The translations under genes and the position numbers were made by a program. A stretch of DNA of 64,000 nucleotides. Source: Septoria linicola (Eukaryota; Ascomycota; Dothideomycetes; Mycosphaerellales; Mycosphaerellaceae). The notes beneath the pieces were generated by a model that was not told where the DNA came from, searched no databases, and saw nothing but the letters and a program-made list of their open reading frames with translations. Position 1 is the first letter of the stretch; every line of letters starts with the position of its first letter. The DNA lies in contig CP099426.1 of NCBI GenBank assembly GCA_024114885.1, forward strand, positions 496,001-560,000, in the 5' to 3' direction. This document shows positions 19,830 to 30,406 of the stretch, in pieces.

Positions 19830-22800
19830 ATGATCCTTGGACAGGCACAGCTCGCCTCTGCCAAAATGTTGGATCACGACATCAATGATTATGGGCGGCG
19901 ACTGCTCAATCACGTAGTCGACGAAAGAGCTGCTGCAGATCACAAGCGTCCATATGCCTCGATCCCATTGGGTTCGACCGCGAAAGAAGGCTTTCGAGAT
20001 GTTAGCTACGCCACGTTCGCAAATGCGATCAATGCTTGCGCAACCTGGTTGAAAGACTCGATCGGAACCTCCAGCCATGAGGACACAATCGCATACATTG
20101 GACCTGCGGACATGAGATACCACATACTAGCTTTGGCTGCAGTCAAGACAGGCCATGTTGTAAGTTGTGCTGTATCAAGCCACCGTAGCAGTGCAGCGCT
20201 AAGCATCTAGTAGATGTTCTTTCCGTCTCCTCGCAACACCTTAGACGCTCTCGATTCATTGTTCGAACAAGCTGGAGTTTGCAAGATTATCAGTCCTATC
20301 AAGCTAACGAAGCTTGTGGAAACGATAGTGCAACGACGCTCTGTGGAACTGATACACATTGAGGGTCTCGATCATTTCTTGGATGCCGAAACAGTGCCTC
20401 CCATCGCCTTCACTGGGACTTTCGAGCAGTACCGATACAGGCCGTGGGTGAAACTACACACTTCAGGCTCTACTGGCACCCCAAAAGTCGTTGAGATCAA
20501 ACATGGCCTTGTCTCGGCGGTGGACGCATATCACCTCTTAGACACCAACGAGGTGCCTTCGCGCTATGGTAACATGCGTGTGTTCATCCCATTCCCGCCA
20601 TTCCACTTGGCCGGGCTGAACTACTCATTGCCCGTTATGCTCTGGCTTGATAGTACTGCTGTTTTTCCCCCGGTCGGAGCCATGATCACGGCGGAGCTCG
20701 TTCACGATATACACACGCATGGAAGAATAGAGCATTCAATGCTGGCGCCATCACTCATAGGAGAGCTGGCTAAGAATGATGCATGGCGACCAGACTTTAG
20801 CGGCTTGAAAGGACTTACTTACTCTGGAGGTCCGCTCTCCGATGAAGTTGCAGACATAGTCTCGGAGTATACCAAGATAACATCCTCGATGGGAGCTACT
20901 GAGTATGGCGGAATACCTATGCTACCAAAGCCAGCGGGTCAGTGGAAGTACTTCAGGTTCAATGAGGATGCCGCAGGCCTCGAGTTCCGGGAGACTGAGC
21001 AAGCAGGATTATTCGAGCTTGTCTTCGTACGCCAGCAAAGCACAATCAGCAACTTGATCCAAGCGATATTCGTCACGTTCCCGGATCTGGACGAGTATCA
21101 CACGAAAGACTGTTTCACCAAACATCCATCAGAGCCTGGTCTTTGGAAATACGAAATGCGGCTGGACGATGTGCTTGTGCTTAGCAATGGCGAGAAGTTC
21201 AATCCCGTACCCATGGAAGGGCTCATTACTTCTTCTCCTGCAGTGAAAGGTTGCTTGGTCGTTGGGCAAGGCAAGTTTCAAACAGCATTGCTGGTGGAAC
21301 CACAAGACCAAGATATTTCGCCGGCAGACCTCCACAAAGAACTACAGCCTTTTATCGACAGAGCAAACAAGCTCTGCCCAGCGTACGGTCGACTGGCATA
21401 CGACATGTTGATCCTGACTTCTCCGACTAGACCTCTCCCTCGAGCTGCCAAAGGCACGGTCCAGCGGTCTCATGCTGTTAGAGCATACTCAGCCGAGATC
21501 GAGGCTGTCTACAGTCAAGATGTGCAATCCAGTCGAGCGCAGACTTCAGCACATGCACAGCTAGATTTCAGCAGTAGTGCTGCGACCGAGGCGTCTGTCC
21601 TAGAATATCTCAACAGCACTCTTGAACTGGAAGGATCCGATAAGCTAAGAGCAGGCGACGACTTTTTCGAGACCGGCATGGACTCTTTGCAAGTCATCTC
21701 ACTCACACGAGCCATCAACTCGTCACGATCGGGCAAAGAACCGATCAACCCAATGTTCGTGTACGACCATCCGACAGCCGAGAAATTGGCACATGCGCTT
21801 GCTACCGGAGCCCGAGTGAAGGAGTACTCCGACTTTGACGAGGATGACGAGGAAGACAAGCAGACATGGCAGTCTATGGAAGACTTGTTCCAAGAACTGC
21901 GACCCGAAAAATCAGGAGGCCAGGCAAAGCGTCTCAACTTGTCGGACATGCTACGCTCATCTCGATCATCGCCTTTATACCAGACAGACGGAGGCATGAT
22001 CGCATGGCGCCAGGTTATTGGTAGCTTCTTGATCAATTTGAACAATTGGGGTCTCATCAACAGTTTTGGAGTATATCAGGCTTTTTACGAGACTGGATTT
22101 CTGCAGTCCTACTCACCATCCTCCATTGCTTGGATCGGCACTGTGCAGGGAACACTGCTACTTGTAGTTGGCGTGATCTCTGGTCCTCTGTTCGATAAGG
22201 GATACTTCCGCGCTACACTCATCCTGGCGGGGCTAGGCTTGGTGACGGGTCTCATGATGCTGAGTTTGGCTACAGAATACTACCAGATCATGCTCTCGCA
22301 AGGAGTACTGGTCGGAATCTGCTGCGGCCTGCTGTACATCCCATCTGTCGCGCTGGTCCCCTTGTACTTCAAAGCGAAACGCGGGCTGGCACTCGGTCTG
22401 GCGACTGCAGGTGGATCGGTTGGAGGCGTGGTCTATCCTATTGTCTTTCGTCGTCTGTTGGCAGAATTGGGCTTTGGCTGGGCAGTACGTGCGACGGGGT
22501 TCATCTCTCTGGTGACTCTCGCATGCGCAGTCGTGCTGATCCGACCCATCGGTGCTCGATCCACTCGCCGTCTGCTGGACTCTGAGGCACTGAGAGATAT
22601 TCCATTTGTCAGCTTCATGGCCGCAGGCTTCCTGCTGTTTGCAGGTGTTCTGGTCCCTTACTTCCTGGTCACGATCTATGCTTCAGGAGAACTTGGCACT
22701 TCGACAGACTTGTCATTCTACATGCTGGCAATCCTAAACGGCGCTCAATTCTTTGGCCGTATCATACCTGCAATCTTGTCGGACTGGATCGGGCCCGAGC

Positions 22801-23240
22801 TCATCTTGCTGGTTGGAGAGCTGCTCGCCGGCATTTTGGGCTTTTGCTGGATCGCAGTCAATAACAATGCTGGATACATCGTGTGGCTGATTGTGTACGG
22901 CTTCACCTCCGGTATCGTGGTAACACTCCCACCTGCTGTTCTACCGTACATATGTCCAAGTCTTGCTATCATCGGAACTCGACTTGGTATGTTGTATGCC
23001 GTTGCAGGCATTGGATTTTTGATCAGTAGTCCAGTGGCGCTGGCGGTGAATCAAACATCAGCTGGCTATCTCGGATCACAAGTTTGGATTGGTGCTTGCT
23101 GTATCGCCGCAGCAGCTTTCTATATTGTGACCATGATCGAAGCTCGCAAAAGGCGTCTGCTTTACGAAGATGGTGGGCGTCGTCACCGCCCTTATCTCTT
23201 GAGAAGAGCGTCTGCAGATGCTGAGAAGCAAACTCTATAG
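19830..23240 (+). CDS. Fusion protein: NRPS-like adenylation domain + carrier domain + MFS monocarboxylate-type transporter
   Basis: Exons 19830-20159 and 20214-23240 (54-nt intron, GTAAGT donor) encode 1118 residues. The adenylation domain has A3 TSGSTGTPKVVE at about 193, A5 GATEYGG, DDVLVLSNGEKFNPV, and the A10 lysine 523 in AAKGTVQR. The carrier domain has FFETGMDSLQV, with Ser601 for phosphopantetheine. After an acidic linker (DEDDEEDKQ) the same open frame continues into about 12 hydrophobic helices from residue 703. These start with TDGGMIAW and NNWGLINSFGVYQ, the signature of fungal MCT-type transporters. No stop, intron or start-like spacing separates the parts. NRPS-like enzymes of this type normally end in a reductase domain, which is missing here and found as the gene at 24520-25662. 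A cytosolic MFS N-terminus would leave the A-T part in the cytosol. Acid activation coupled to transport is an inference. Confidence 0.9.
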
Positions 23241-23426
23241 CGCGAGAAATCGAAAGTTTCCATGTTATGTCATGTCACTCCAATCGTAAACACCTCATGT
23301 TGTAGATCGGGTGATTTGTGGTAGGCAATACGTCAGATGTAGCAGGCCCCGCAGTGCTAGCTCAAGTTCCGATAAATGTTCACATGTAGAGTGCTCCAGT
23401 CCATAGACAGAGAAGATACAGTCCTG
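23241..23426. promoter_or_regulatory. Short spacer upstream of the SDR gene
   Basis: 186 nt between the stop of the fusion gene and the chosen SDR ATG. An upstream in-frame ATG at 23376 exists. Tight same-strand spacing supports cluster membership. Confidence 0.3.
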
Positions 23427-24505
23427 ATGGAGGCTACAGTGTCAGCTGACGCAGCAGGTCGAGTCACCTTCGACGCTACTCCAGATGAAAGCGCGCTCGT
23501 CAGCAGACGTGTGTTGATCACAGGCGGAGTCGGAGGAATTGGAGAAGCGTGCTGTCGAAGACTGGTCGCTGCAGGCGCATATGTGGTGATTGCTGATTAC
23601 AATGAGGCCAAAGGCAAAGCACTTGCGGCTGAACTGGCGAGTGGTCAGACCAGGTATGTCATTACCATCCCCATAAATGTAACTCGAGCCCTACTGATTG
23701 TGCTAGTAGGCCATTGGCAAAGTTCATCCAAGTCGACGTGACAAGTTGGGAGTCTCAACTAGCCTTGTTCAAAACAGCTCTTGCCTTCTTCCCTGGGGAT
23801 ACCATTGACACCTTGATCACTTGTGCAGCCGTGCCTTCCAGTCCAACATGGTTTCCAGGCCCCGCAGAACCAGGCAAACTCGACGAAGCGGATCTCAACG
23901 ACATTCCACGACCAGTACTAGCATGCCTGGACGTCAATCTCATCGGCACCATGTACTCCGTGCACATTGCCACGACGTACTGCATGGACGACAGTGCAGC
24001 GGAAGTATCTGCCACTCATTCAGGACCCGCAATTCCCAAGTCGATAGTCTTGTTGGGTTCCACATCCGGTTTTCGCCCACTGGCAGGGAAAGTAGACTAC
24101 AGCGTGACGAAGTGGGCTATACGCGGACTGTTTAGGAACATCAGGAGTGTTCTGCCTCAATATGGGATTCGAATCAACATGATGGCGCCGTTCTGGGTGC
24201 CAACGCCGTTGACGCAGAACCAAGTGCCTGCTTTGGAACGTGCTGGCGTCAAGCTGGGGAGATTGGAAGATGTGATGACTGGGATTATACGTATGATACT
24301 CGATGAGAAGATGAACGGTAAGGGTAATGGTTGATTCATATCATCGTACTTGAGCTGACGTTTGCTAGGTCGTGTAATTGCAGTGACCGGTAAAGGTCTG
24401 GAGGACGTCCAGGACGATCTGGAAGGTCGGGATGGAGGCAAAGTGATGCGTGACTTAGTTCAAGATGGCTGGCTCTCGGCACCGCCATCTGCTACTTTAG
24501 GTTGA
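23427..24505 (+). CDS. Short-chain dehydrogenase/reductase
   Basis: Three exons, 23427-23653, 23710-24317 and 24369-24505, give 323 residues with phase-consistent 56- and 51-nt introns. The Rossmann nucleotide-binding motif is TGGVGGIG after VLI, and ADYN closes the second strand. The fold continues with DVTSW, CLDVNLIGT (structural Asn), SIVLLGSTSG (catalytic Ser) and YSVTKWA (catalytic Tyr and Lys). It is a classical NAD(P)-dependent SDR of the 15-hydroxyprostaglandin-dehydrogenase-like style, expected to oxidise or reduce an alcohol/ketone. It sits between the A-T-MFS gene and the thioester reductase. Its stop is 15 nt from the stop of the reductase on the other strand. Acting on the aldehyde or alcohol product of the neighbouring enzymes is an inference. 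Confidence 0.87.
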
Positions 24506-24519
24506 GCTCGCAAGGTGAA

Positions 24520-25662
24520 TCAGCATAATTGCCATTGTTGCATCCATAACGACATCCACTGCGCGCTGACAGGCTCCATTTGCGCCAAGGTCTGACTCCT
24601 CGTGGAGCTGTGCTTAGTTTCCAATCGTACAGCTTTCGCTTTCGGCAGATGCAGCGCTTTGTCCTTGAGATTCTGGAAGAAAGGTAGCAGCTTCACGGCC
24701 GGGTTTTGGTCCAGACTTGACATATCAGCACCCGCGCTGCGCTCCAATCTCTCCACCCAATCAGGTAGATCGACAAGATCTAGTTCATGTGACTCTTTGC
24801 TGTCTTGAAGCGCTTGCTGTACCGTAGGCAGTAATGTCTGCCATTGTGCAGTGTTCGGGTTCGTGACATGGTGAAACCGCAAGCTCCCAGCAGGTTGAGA
24901 GTTGAGCAGTAGCTCGACAATGATCGTGCTAAGCTCATCGACGGGTACCCAGTCCAGCACATTAGCAGGGCCCAGGGTCTTAGGCAAGCATCCTAGGAAC
25001 TTCGAGGATGTAATCATGCTGGGTAACCATTCCTGCTTCGGCCAGACTCCATTCGTGCCGTTCTCAACAGGACCTGCAACTTGTCCAACTCTACAGACCG
25101 CAGTAGTGGCGCCGCTCGACCTGGTTGCTTCCGCAAGTAACCTCTCCGAAACCAACTTGGACTGACCATAGCCCATGCGAGCGACCTTCCAGTCCTCAAT
25201 CTCTTGTTCCGGGACGGTATCTCGCGCTCCAGGCACTGCACCCCAGTTGCCTGCCGCAGCCACCGAGGAGATGTAGAAGAGCAGCGGTGCATTAGCAGCT
25301 GCGGAGGCGAGATCAATGAGGTTGCGAACACCGCGAATACTCTCTTTGAAAGAGCTGAACGATTTGTTCCAGTCCACAGGCCATGCGGCATGAATGATAT
25401 GAGTCACATTGCTTGCGATGTCTGCACAGTCCTCGGTGGTCAAGCCTAGATCATGTGCAGCAGTGTTGCTTTGAAAAAATGACACATAGGCTGGGATTTC
25501 TATCGATAGCCCTTTGGCACCCAAGAGCTTCTTCTGGCGGGTGGAAACATCATCGGAGCGATTGAGACACCATATTTGTTCGACCTGCTGAGACTTGATA
25601 AGTCGATCGAGTATGTAGGTGCCTAGATTGCCCGTGGAGCCGGTCAGTAGAACCTTGGCCAT
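24520..25662 (-). CDS. Free-standing thioester reductase domain protein (NAD_binding_4 type)
   Basis: An intronless 380-residue protein. It begins almost directly with the cofactor-binding motif VLLTGSTGNLGTYILD. It continues with WCLNRSDD, THIIHAAWPVDWN and FYISSVAAAGNWG. The catalytic pair is Tyr165 and Lys169 in YGQSK. This is the fold of the reductase domains that end fungal NRPS-like carboxylic acid reductases and LYS2, where carrier-bound thioesters are released as aldehydes with NADPH. Those are normally the C-terminal part of one long chain; here the domain is a gene of its own, ending in WMSLWMQQWQLC. Its natural partner would be the A-T module encoded 1.3 kb away on the opposite strand, which lacks a reductase. 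A free acyl substrate (NAD-dependent epimerase-like use) is the main alternative. Confidence 0.87.
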   Translation of the reverse strand: MAKVLLTGSTGNLGTYILDRLIKSQQVEQIWCLNRSDDVSTRQKKLLGAKGLSIEIPAYVSFFQSNTAAHDLGLTTEDCADIASNVTHIIHAAWPVDWNKSFSSFKESIRGVRNLIDLASAAANAPLLFYISSVAAAGNWGAVPGARDTVPEQEIEDWKVARMGYGQSKLVSERLLAEATRSSGATTAVCRVGQVAGPVENGTNGVWPKQEWLPSMITSSKFLGCLPKTLGPANVLDWVPVDELSTIIVELLLNSQPAGSLRFHHVTNPNTAQWQTLLPTVQQALQDSKESHELDLVDLPDWVERLERSAGADMSSLDQNPAVKLLPFFQNLKDKALHLPKAKAVRLETKHSSTRSQTLAQMEPVSAQWMSLWMQQWQLC

Positions 25663-26009
25663 CAGCTGCAGTCGTGTGGATTTTTCTTTCGGTCAGGCCG
25701 CTGACATGATCCTGGCGACCTGATGTTTGCGGCGTGTGCTGTAGCAAGTGTACTATACCAAGCGTTTTAGTGTATCGAGCGGCAGGAACTCTATGTCGTG
25801 GCGCGCGCTCGGCGGCAGGATAGCCGTCTAACAAATTGTCGATCTTGAAGTGACATTTTGATCGTCCATTCATGGCCGGAAACGGCAAGCACACTTGCGT
25901 CAGAGATGCTGCAAGCGATAGACGCGGATTTTGTGTGGAGGCAGTGCATGCACTACTTGTCAGTGCAGAGTTCAAGACTTCTGTGTTGGAGCTCCCTCCA
26001 AAGGTGACC
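25663..26009. promoter_or_regulatory. Divergent promoter between thioester reductase and P450
   Basis: 347 nt separate the start codons of the reductase (-) and the P450 (+). The P450 reading frame stays open back to an ATG at 25872, but the upstream part has no P450 features. Divergent spacing of this size is typical of co-regulated fungal cluster genes. Confidence 0.4.
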
Positions 26010-27572
26010 ATGGCGCTGCTTAATTCAGGCGCACTCGTTGGCACGCTCGCGGTCTTGGCCTTCTTGCACCTATCATGGCGATTCGTGGTTTATCCTAGAT
26101 TTGCAAGTCCTTTGCGACACATTCCTGCTGTATATCTTGATTGGAGAACACGTCTCTACCGGTGGATATATGTCGAGCCAACACCCGACCAAGTCCTCAC
26201 ATGGCTAGAGCAGACGCCCAAGCAGCTCGTGGAACATGGCATCGTTCGTTATCCAGGCATTGGAGGCCAAGAGCGAGTCTTGCTGGTTAGTCCAGAAGCT
26301 CTGCGGGAAGTGCTCGAAGTCAAAGCGTACAATGATTTCCAGAAGCCGTTACTGAACAGGCAGCGACTCGCTATGTTTGGCAATGGTCTGTTAGCATCGG
26401 ATGGCACTGAGCACCATATGCAGAGGAAGAAAATGCTGCCTGCTTTCGCTCCTCGAATCATTCGGGCCTTGGTTCCCTTCTTCTGGGCTAAGGCTAGTGA
26501 GTTAGTCAATTTGCTTGAGCGACACGTTGGGCAAGGTGCAAATGAGCTCGAGTTGGCACCCTGGACATCACGAGCATCGCTGGATGTCATTGGCGTTGCT
26601 GCTTGGGGTCGCGACTTTGGAGCATTAGAGAACCCGCGCACAGAGGTGGTAAGCCAGTACCATCGCATCTTCCGAGGCACACCGCGGTCGAACCAGCAAG
26701 CGAAGCTGATCTATGCCGCTGGCTTGGTCGTTCCGCTGAGTACCATCAAGCGACTGTGTCCCTGTGAATTCTTCACCAACCTTGCTGTCGGAACGCAAGC
26801 GATTCGACAAGCCGCAACGGAGGCGATTGCAGCGACAAGGTCGAAGGAGCCCACAGCCGAAAAACAGCAAAAGGATATTCTGACACAGGCCATGTCCTCT
26901 GGGTCCTTTGATGACGCCGCACTGGTCGGTCAGATGTTGAACGTCCTCGCTGCTGGTCACGAGACGTCCAGCTTGTCTGTGACTTGGGCGTGTTGGCTGC
27001 TTGCGAAGCACCCTGCCGAGCAGGATCGCCTCCGCGCAGAAGTGCGGTCGTCGTTGCCCTCGCCTACGGCTAGTGACAAAGATGTGCCTTCTGCCAGCGA
27101 GGACGTCCCAGTGACAGCAGAATCGCTGGAGGGCGTTCGATACCTTCAGGCCGTGATGAAGGAGGCTTTGCGCCTGGTGCCTCCAGCTCCGGTGACTCGG
27201 CGCGAGGCCAAGCGAGACACGACCATTCTCGGTGCCACGATTCCAAACGGCACAGCGATCATTGCGCTGCACAAGCACTTTAACACATTGCCCTCCATCT
27301 GGGGCCCCGATGCGTCACAGTTTCGTCCTCAAAGGTGGCTGGATGCTGATCAGCATGCTGCGGACAAGCTCTTCATGACCTTCAACCTTGGTCCTCGCAG
27401 CTGTATTGGTGAAGGATTCGCTCGACTCGAGGTGGCTGCGTTGTTGGCTGCGGTGGTCGGCAGATTCAGGGTTGCGCTTAAGTCGCCTGACACTGTTCCA
27501 GACGTGATCTATGGCATCACTGTTAAGCCGATACAGCTTATCTTCCAGCTACAGCCCATATCAGGGTGGTAG
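26010..27572 (+). CDS. Cytochrome P450 monooxygenase
   Basis: An intronless protein of 520 residues, normal for a microsomal fungal P450. An N-terminal membrane anchor (GALVGTLAVLAFLHLSW) is followed by the proline-containing hinge (SPLRHIPAVYLDW). The I-helix motif AGHETSS carries the oxygen-activating Thr, EALR is the ExxR of the K helix, and the heme loop is FNLGPRSCIGEG with its Cys ligand. The ATG at 26010 sits in ACCATGG and directly precedes the anchor; the upstream ATG at 25872 would add 46 residues without any sense for this family. It is transcribed divergently from the thioester reductase, so it probably hydroxylates or oxidises the pathway product. The CYP family and substrate cannot be assigned by eye. 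Confidence 0.92.
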   Translation: MALLNSGALVGTLAVLAFLHLSWRFVVYPRFASPLRHIPAVYLDWRTRLYRWIYVEPTPDQVLTWLEQTPKQLVEHGIVRYPGIGGQERVLLVSPEALREVLEVKAYNDFQKPLLNRQRLAMFGNGLLASDGTEHHMQRKKMLPAFAPRIIRALVPFFWAKASELVNLLERHVGQGANELELAPWTSRASLDVIGVAAWGRDFGALENPRTEVVSQYHRIFRGTPRSNQQAKLIYAAGLVVPLSTIKRLCPCEFFTNLAVGTQAIRQAATEAIAATRSKEPTAEKQQKDILTQAMSSGSFDDAALVGQMLNVLAAGHETSSLSVTWACWLLAKHPAEQDRLRAEVRSSLPSPTASDKDVPSASEDVPVTAESLEGVRYLQAVMKEALRLVPPAPVTRREAKRDTTILGATIPNGTAIIALHKHFNTLPSIWGPDASQFRPQRWLDADQHAADKLFMTFNLGPRSCIGEGFARLEVAALLAAVVGRFRVALKSPDTVPDVIYGITVKPIQLIFQLQPISGW

Positions 27573-28188
27573 ATTATGATAGATAGCACTAGTTTAGGCG
27601 CAGCTCTCTGCGATGCCAAATGACAAGTTCTGGTGCAAGCGGTTATAATCTTTTCCCGTGTCTCGGCCGTGGTTCGATCGCATTGCGCTGTGCCAGACGT
27701 GGGCGGAAGCATCACTGGCAGCTAATGTGGCTTCATGATCAGCGAGTCTCTTTCTTTAGCCAACGGCCGGAGACGGTTGATGCACACAACCCACAACTCC
27801 AGCAGTTTCCGCTCCCTGATCGGCCATTCGTTCGTCTCCAAGCTGCTGTCAGCGAAGAGTTGTGCGGCCTGCACAATGGCATTTGTTCCGCGCAACAGCC
27901 AGGTTCTCTGAATACAACGACAAGTTTCGGAGTCTTTTGAGACTCATTCTTCAGAGCTTCATGTGCTTGCGCTTATGCATCTGTGCGTGCAGCCTCTGAT
28001 GTCAATGCGCATAGTGACTTACATCAGGTCCGATTATCTGCTGTGCGTCATACACTGCTGAAGCTGAAGTCGAATGCATTGTTGGTTAGCGAGACCATGC
28101 GCCTTGCGGCCATGCCAATACTGTACACCTTACAACGCCTGATGCGCCGTGCTGTTCCACGTCCTAGAACTTGGGGAGATGTCCACAC
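27573..28188. other. Convergent intergenic region closing the metabolic island
   Basis: 616 nt between the stops of the P450 (+) and mitochondrial uL23 (-). No gene seen. The switch to housekeeping genes here marks the likely right edge of the island. Confidence 0.4.
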
Positions 28189-28789
28189 TCATTGGCCCCG
28201 ACTAAATCCTTTCGTAAATCTCCCCTCCGGCGCCTTCCACTTCGCCTTCCCTTCCAGTAACGCCTTCGCCTGCTCCCTCATCCTCTCCCTCCTCTCCTCA
28301 TCCACAATCGTATCCTTCACACTCCCCAAGCTCTCCTGAAACTTCTCCTGCTCCTCATCACTGTTCTTCACATCCTTGCGATTCCACTCCTGATACCCAT
28401 CTTCAGGCTCCTCGGGCCAGACAAACGGCCGCGCGAGCTCGACTGTCATGAATTTGTTCGCTCGTGGTCGGTGCCATCTTCGGATCGCGGGGCGGATGAG
28501 ATTGGGTTGGCCCGATTGGACGCGGGATTGTTTGACGTAGGAGCGTACGGAGAGGATTTCGACGCCGTAGGCATGGAAGAGGTAGTCTCGTAGGTCGAGT
28601 TTGGAGAACCAGAGCGGGACGTGGAATTTGGCGTTGTTGGAGGGGAGACCGGGGGAGCGGAGGAGCGCGATGTTGACGTCGGGTCTGGGAAGAGTTTTAG
28701 TGAATGTGGTGTGGTGTGGAGTGGAAGGTGTGGTGTTGTTCGTACATGAAGAGCTCGCGTGAGCCGATTTTGAATGATGCGAGAGCCAT
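28189..28789 (-). CDS. MRP20: Mitochondrial large ribosomal subunit protein uL23m
   Basis: Two exons, 28789-28746 and 28684-28189, joined across a 61-nt intron, give 179 residues. The first exon codes only MALASFKIGSRELF and two bases. The joined reading LFIPDVNIALLRSPGLPSNNAKFHVPLWFSK... contains the uL23 core; FSKLDLRDYLFHAYGVEILSVRSYV is its diagnostic helix-strand region. The protein binds 23S-type rRNA at the exit of the mitoribosome tunnel. The C-terminal extension (WPEEPEDGYQEWNRKD and an acidic/basic helix) is typical of fungal mitochondrial versions. An internal Met at 28449 gives a false short frame. It shares a 296-nt divergent promoter with the DUF202 gene. Confidence 0.85.
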
Positions 28790-29085
28790 GATGGCGCTCT
28801 GTGCGAATCGTCCCTCTCTCAAATGTGTAGTATCTCACTCGGCTATCCAGCTATGTATTTGGCACCCCGTCTCCCAGTCTGCTTCTGCTTCTGTTGTGCT
28901 GAGATGGATGATGTTCAATGCCCCCAGGAAACATTCACGGAGGTGTCTTCACTCGACTCCGCCGCCGAACTTTCTCCGACGCTGCCAAGCCACCTCGCCT
29001 CCACCTCTGACCTATCTTCCTTCCTCTACCACTTTCCAGCATGCGACTTCCCTCGATCAATCCCGCCTACCACATGTAAACAACC
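28790..29085. promoter_or_regulatory. Divergent promoter between uL23m and the DUF202 gene
   Basis: 296 nt between opposite start codons, with pyrimidine-rich stretches toward the DUF202 gene (about 28960-29050). No specific site recognised. Confidence 0.35.
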
Positions 29086-30406
29086 ATGCTAGCTCGCCAT
29101 GCCAGCGCGAGGTCATTGTCGACAATCTCAGCCTCTAGCGAAGACAGACAGTTCTTCGAAGAGCCCTACAATCCTCTCTACAACTTCTTCAATGCCAAAC
29201 CTGTGCTAGTTCATCAGTAGGGCTGCCATGTCGTGTAGAGCTATGTCATGGACTAAGTCGTTCTGTAGACGCAACTCAAGAAGCAAGGCATTCACAGCAA
29301 GACCATTTCTCGGACCCTTGCTATTTGACAACAATGACAGCGATGCAAGGGATCACTGTGCTGCTGAGAGAAGTAGGTGACTTTTACTTTCAGCTGTAAT
29401 GCAATTTTCACGACCTCCGTCGCTCGGTTCAAGACAACGCTGGAACGGAAAATGGACCTACATCTACGCAACGATTCCCCACGTCCACAACGGTCAGTCT
29501 TGGCTGAGTGTTATGGCTGCAAGTCGCTCCTACACAGGGTGTTAGTCATTGTTGACACCAATCGCGGAGGTTCTGAGAAGCTATTGAATCTCTCGATCGT
29601 TGTAGACACTCTATTCTCCACAGGCTCGATTGTTTTGCACTTGTAGCCGACCTTTTGCCTCTCGAAGTACTTTACGACCGGACGCCATGGACCAGCAAAG
29701 CGCATTACTCTATATCGGCTGAATTGATATACACTAACCACTTCTTGCCGACAACGATCCACTTTGGCCGAGTCAGCAGTTCCATAAATCGTCTTCTCTT
29801 GAAGGTGCTGGACACAACAGCCCGCGTTCGCAGAGACATGAAGAGATGATTTGACAGCTCGCGTCCACCGCGACCGCCAGAGCCACTGGTAGCCTGTCAA
29901 ACTGCGATCTATTTGCTTTTAGCCTTGTTTTGCCCCGGCTCAAAGATTCAACAACCACACGGTACTAATAATCTACTTCTCCCCTCACAGCATTCCTATC
30001 CTACCTGCGCCTTGCAATCTACCTCTCCATCGTCAGCATCGCCATCCTCATATCCTTCCACCTCAAACACCAACCCTCCTCTCTCGAACGGCGGCTCGCG
30101 CTCCCCTTTGGCATAATCTTCTGGCTGCTGGCTCTATCCTGCATGCTCGCAGGACTAAACAACTACATCAAGACGGTGAATCGGTATTCGCGCAGACAGG
30201 CGTTGGTGCAGAGTGGGTGGGGAACGCAGGTCGTGTTTACGGTGGTGGCGTGTGCGATTGTGGCGGCTTGTGTGTTGTTTCTGAGTGTGGGGGCTGGGAG
30301 GGATGTGGAGAGGAGGGAGCGACGATGGTCAGGTGTGGCACGGGAGAGGGGAGGCAAAGAAGGGAGATGTGGGAACCGCGGGTTGCCTCATTGTTCGCAA
30401 AATTGA
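29086..30406 (+). CDS. DUF202-domain membrane protein with one very long intron
   Basis: The gene is visible only after splicing: exons 29086-29216, 29269-29372 and 29991-30406, total 651 nt and 216 residues. Exon 1 reads MLARHASARSLS...EEPYNPLYNFFNAK. Exon 2 adds GPLLFDNNDSDARDHCAAER. Exon 3 supplies TFLSYLRLAIYLSIVSIA, then SLERRLALPFGIIFWLLALSC and GWGTQVVFTVVACAIVAAC. The ARDH...ERTFLSYLRL block and three hydrophobic helices define DUF202. Phases agree at both junctions (2 then 1). Intron 1 is 52 nt, but intron 2 is 618 nt, with a GTAGGT donor and a TACTAAT branch site 24 nt before the acceptor CAG. DUF202 proteins are small membrane proteins, some linked to VTC/polyphosphate complexes; this one has no assigned role. 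The Arg/Gly-rich tail after residue 175 looks unconserved. Confidence 0.8.

Noticed and set aside
21515..22060. 181-codon minus-strand open frame over the carrier-MFS junction
   Set aside because: Considered because it spans the fusion point. It is Ser-rich antisense without a domain and gives no reason to split the fusion gene.
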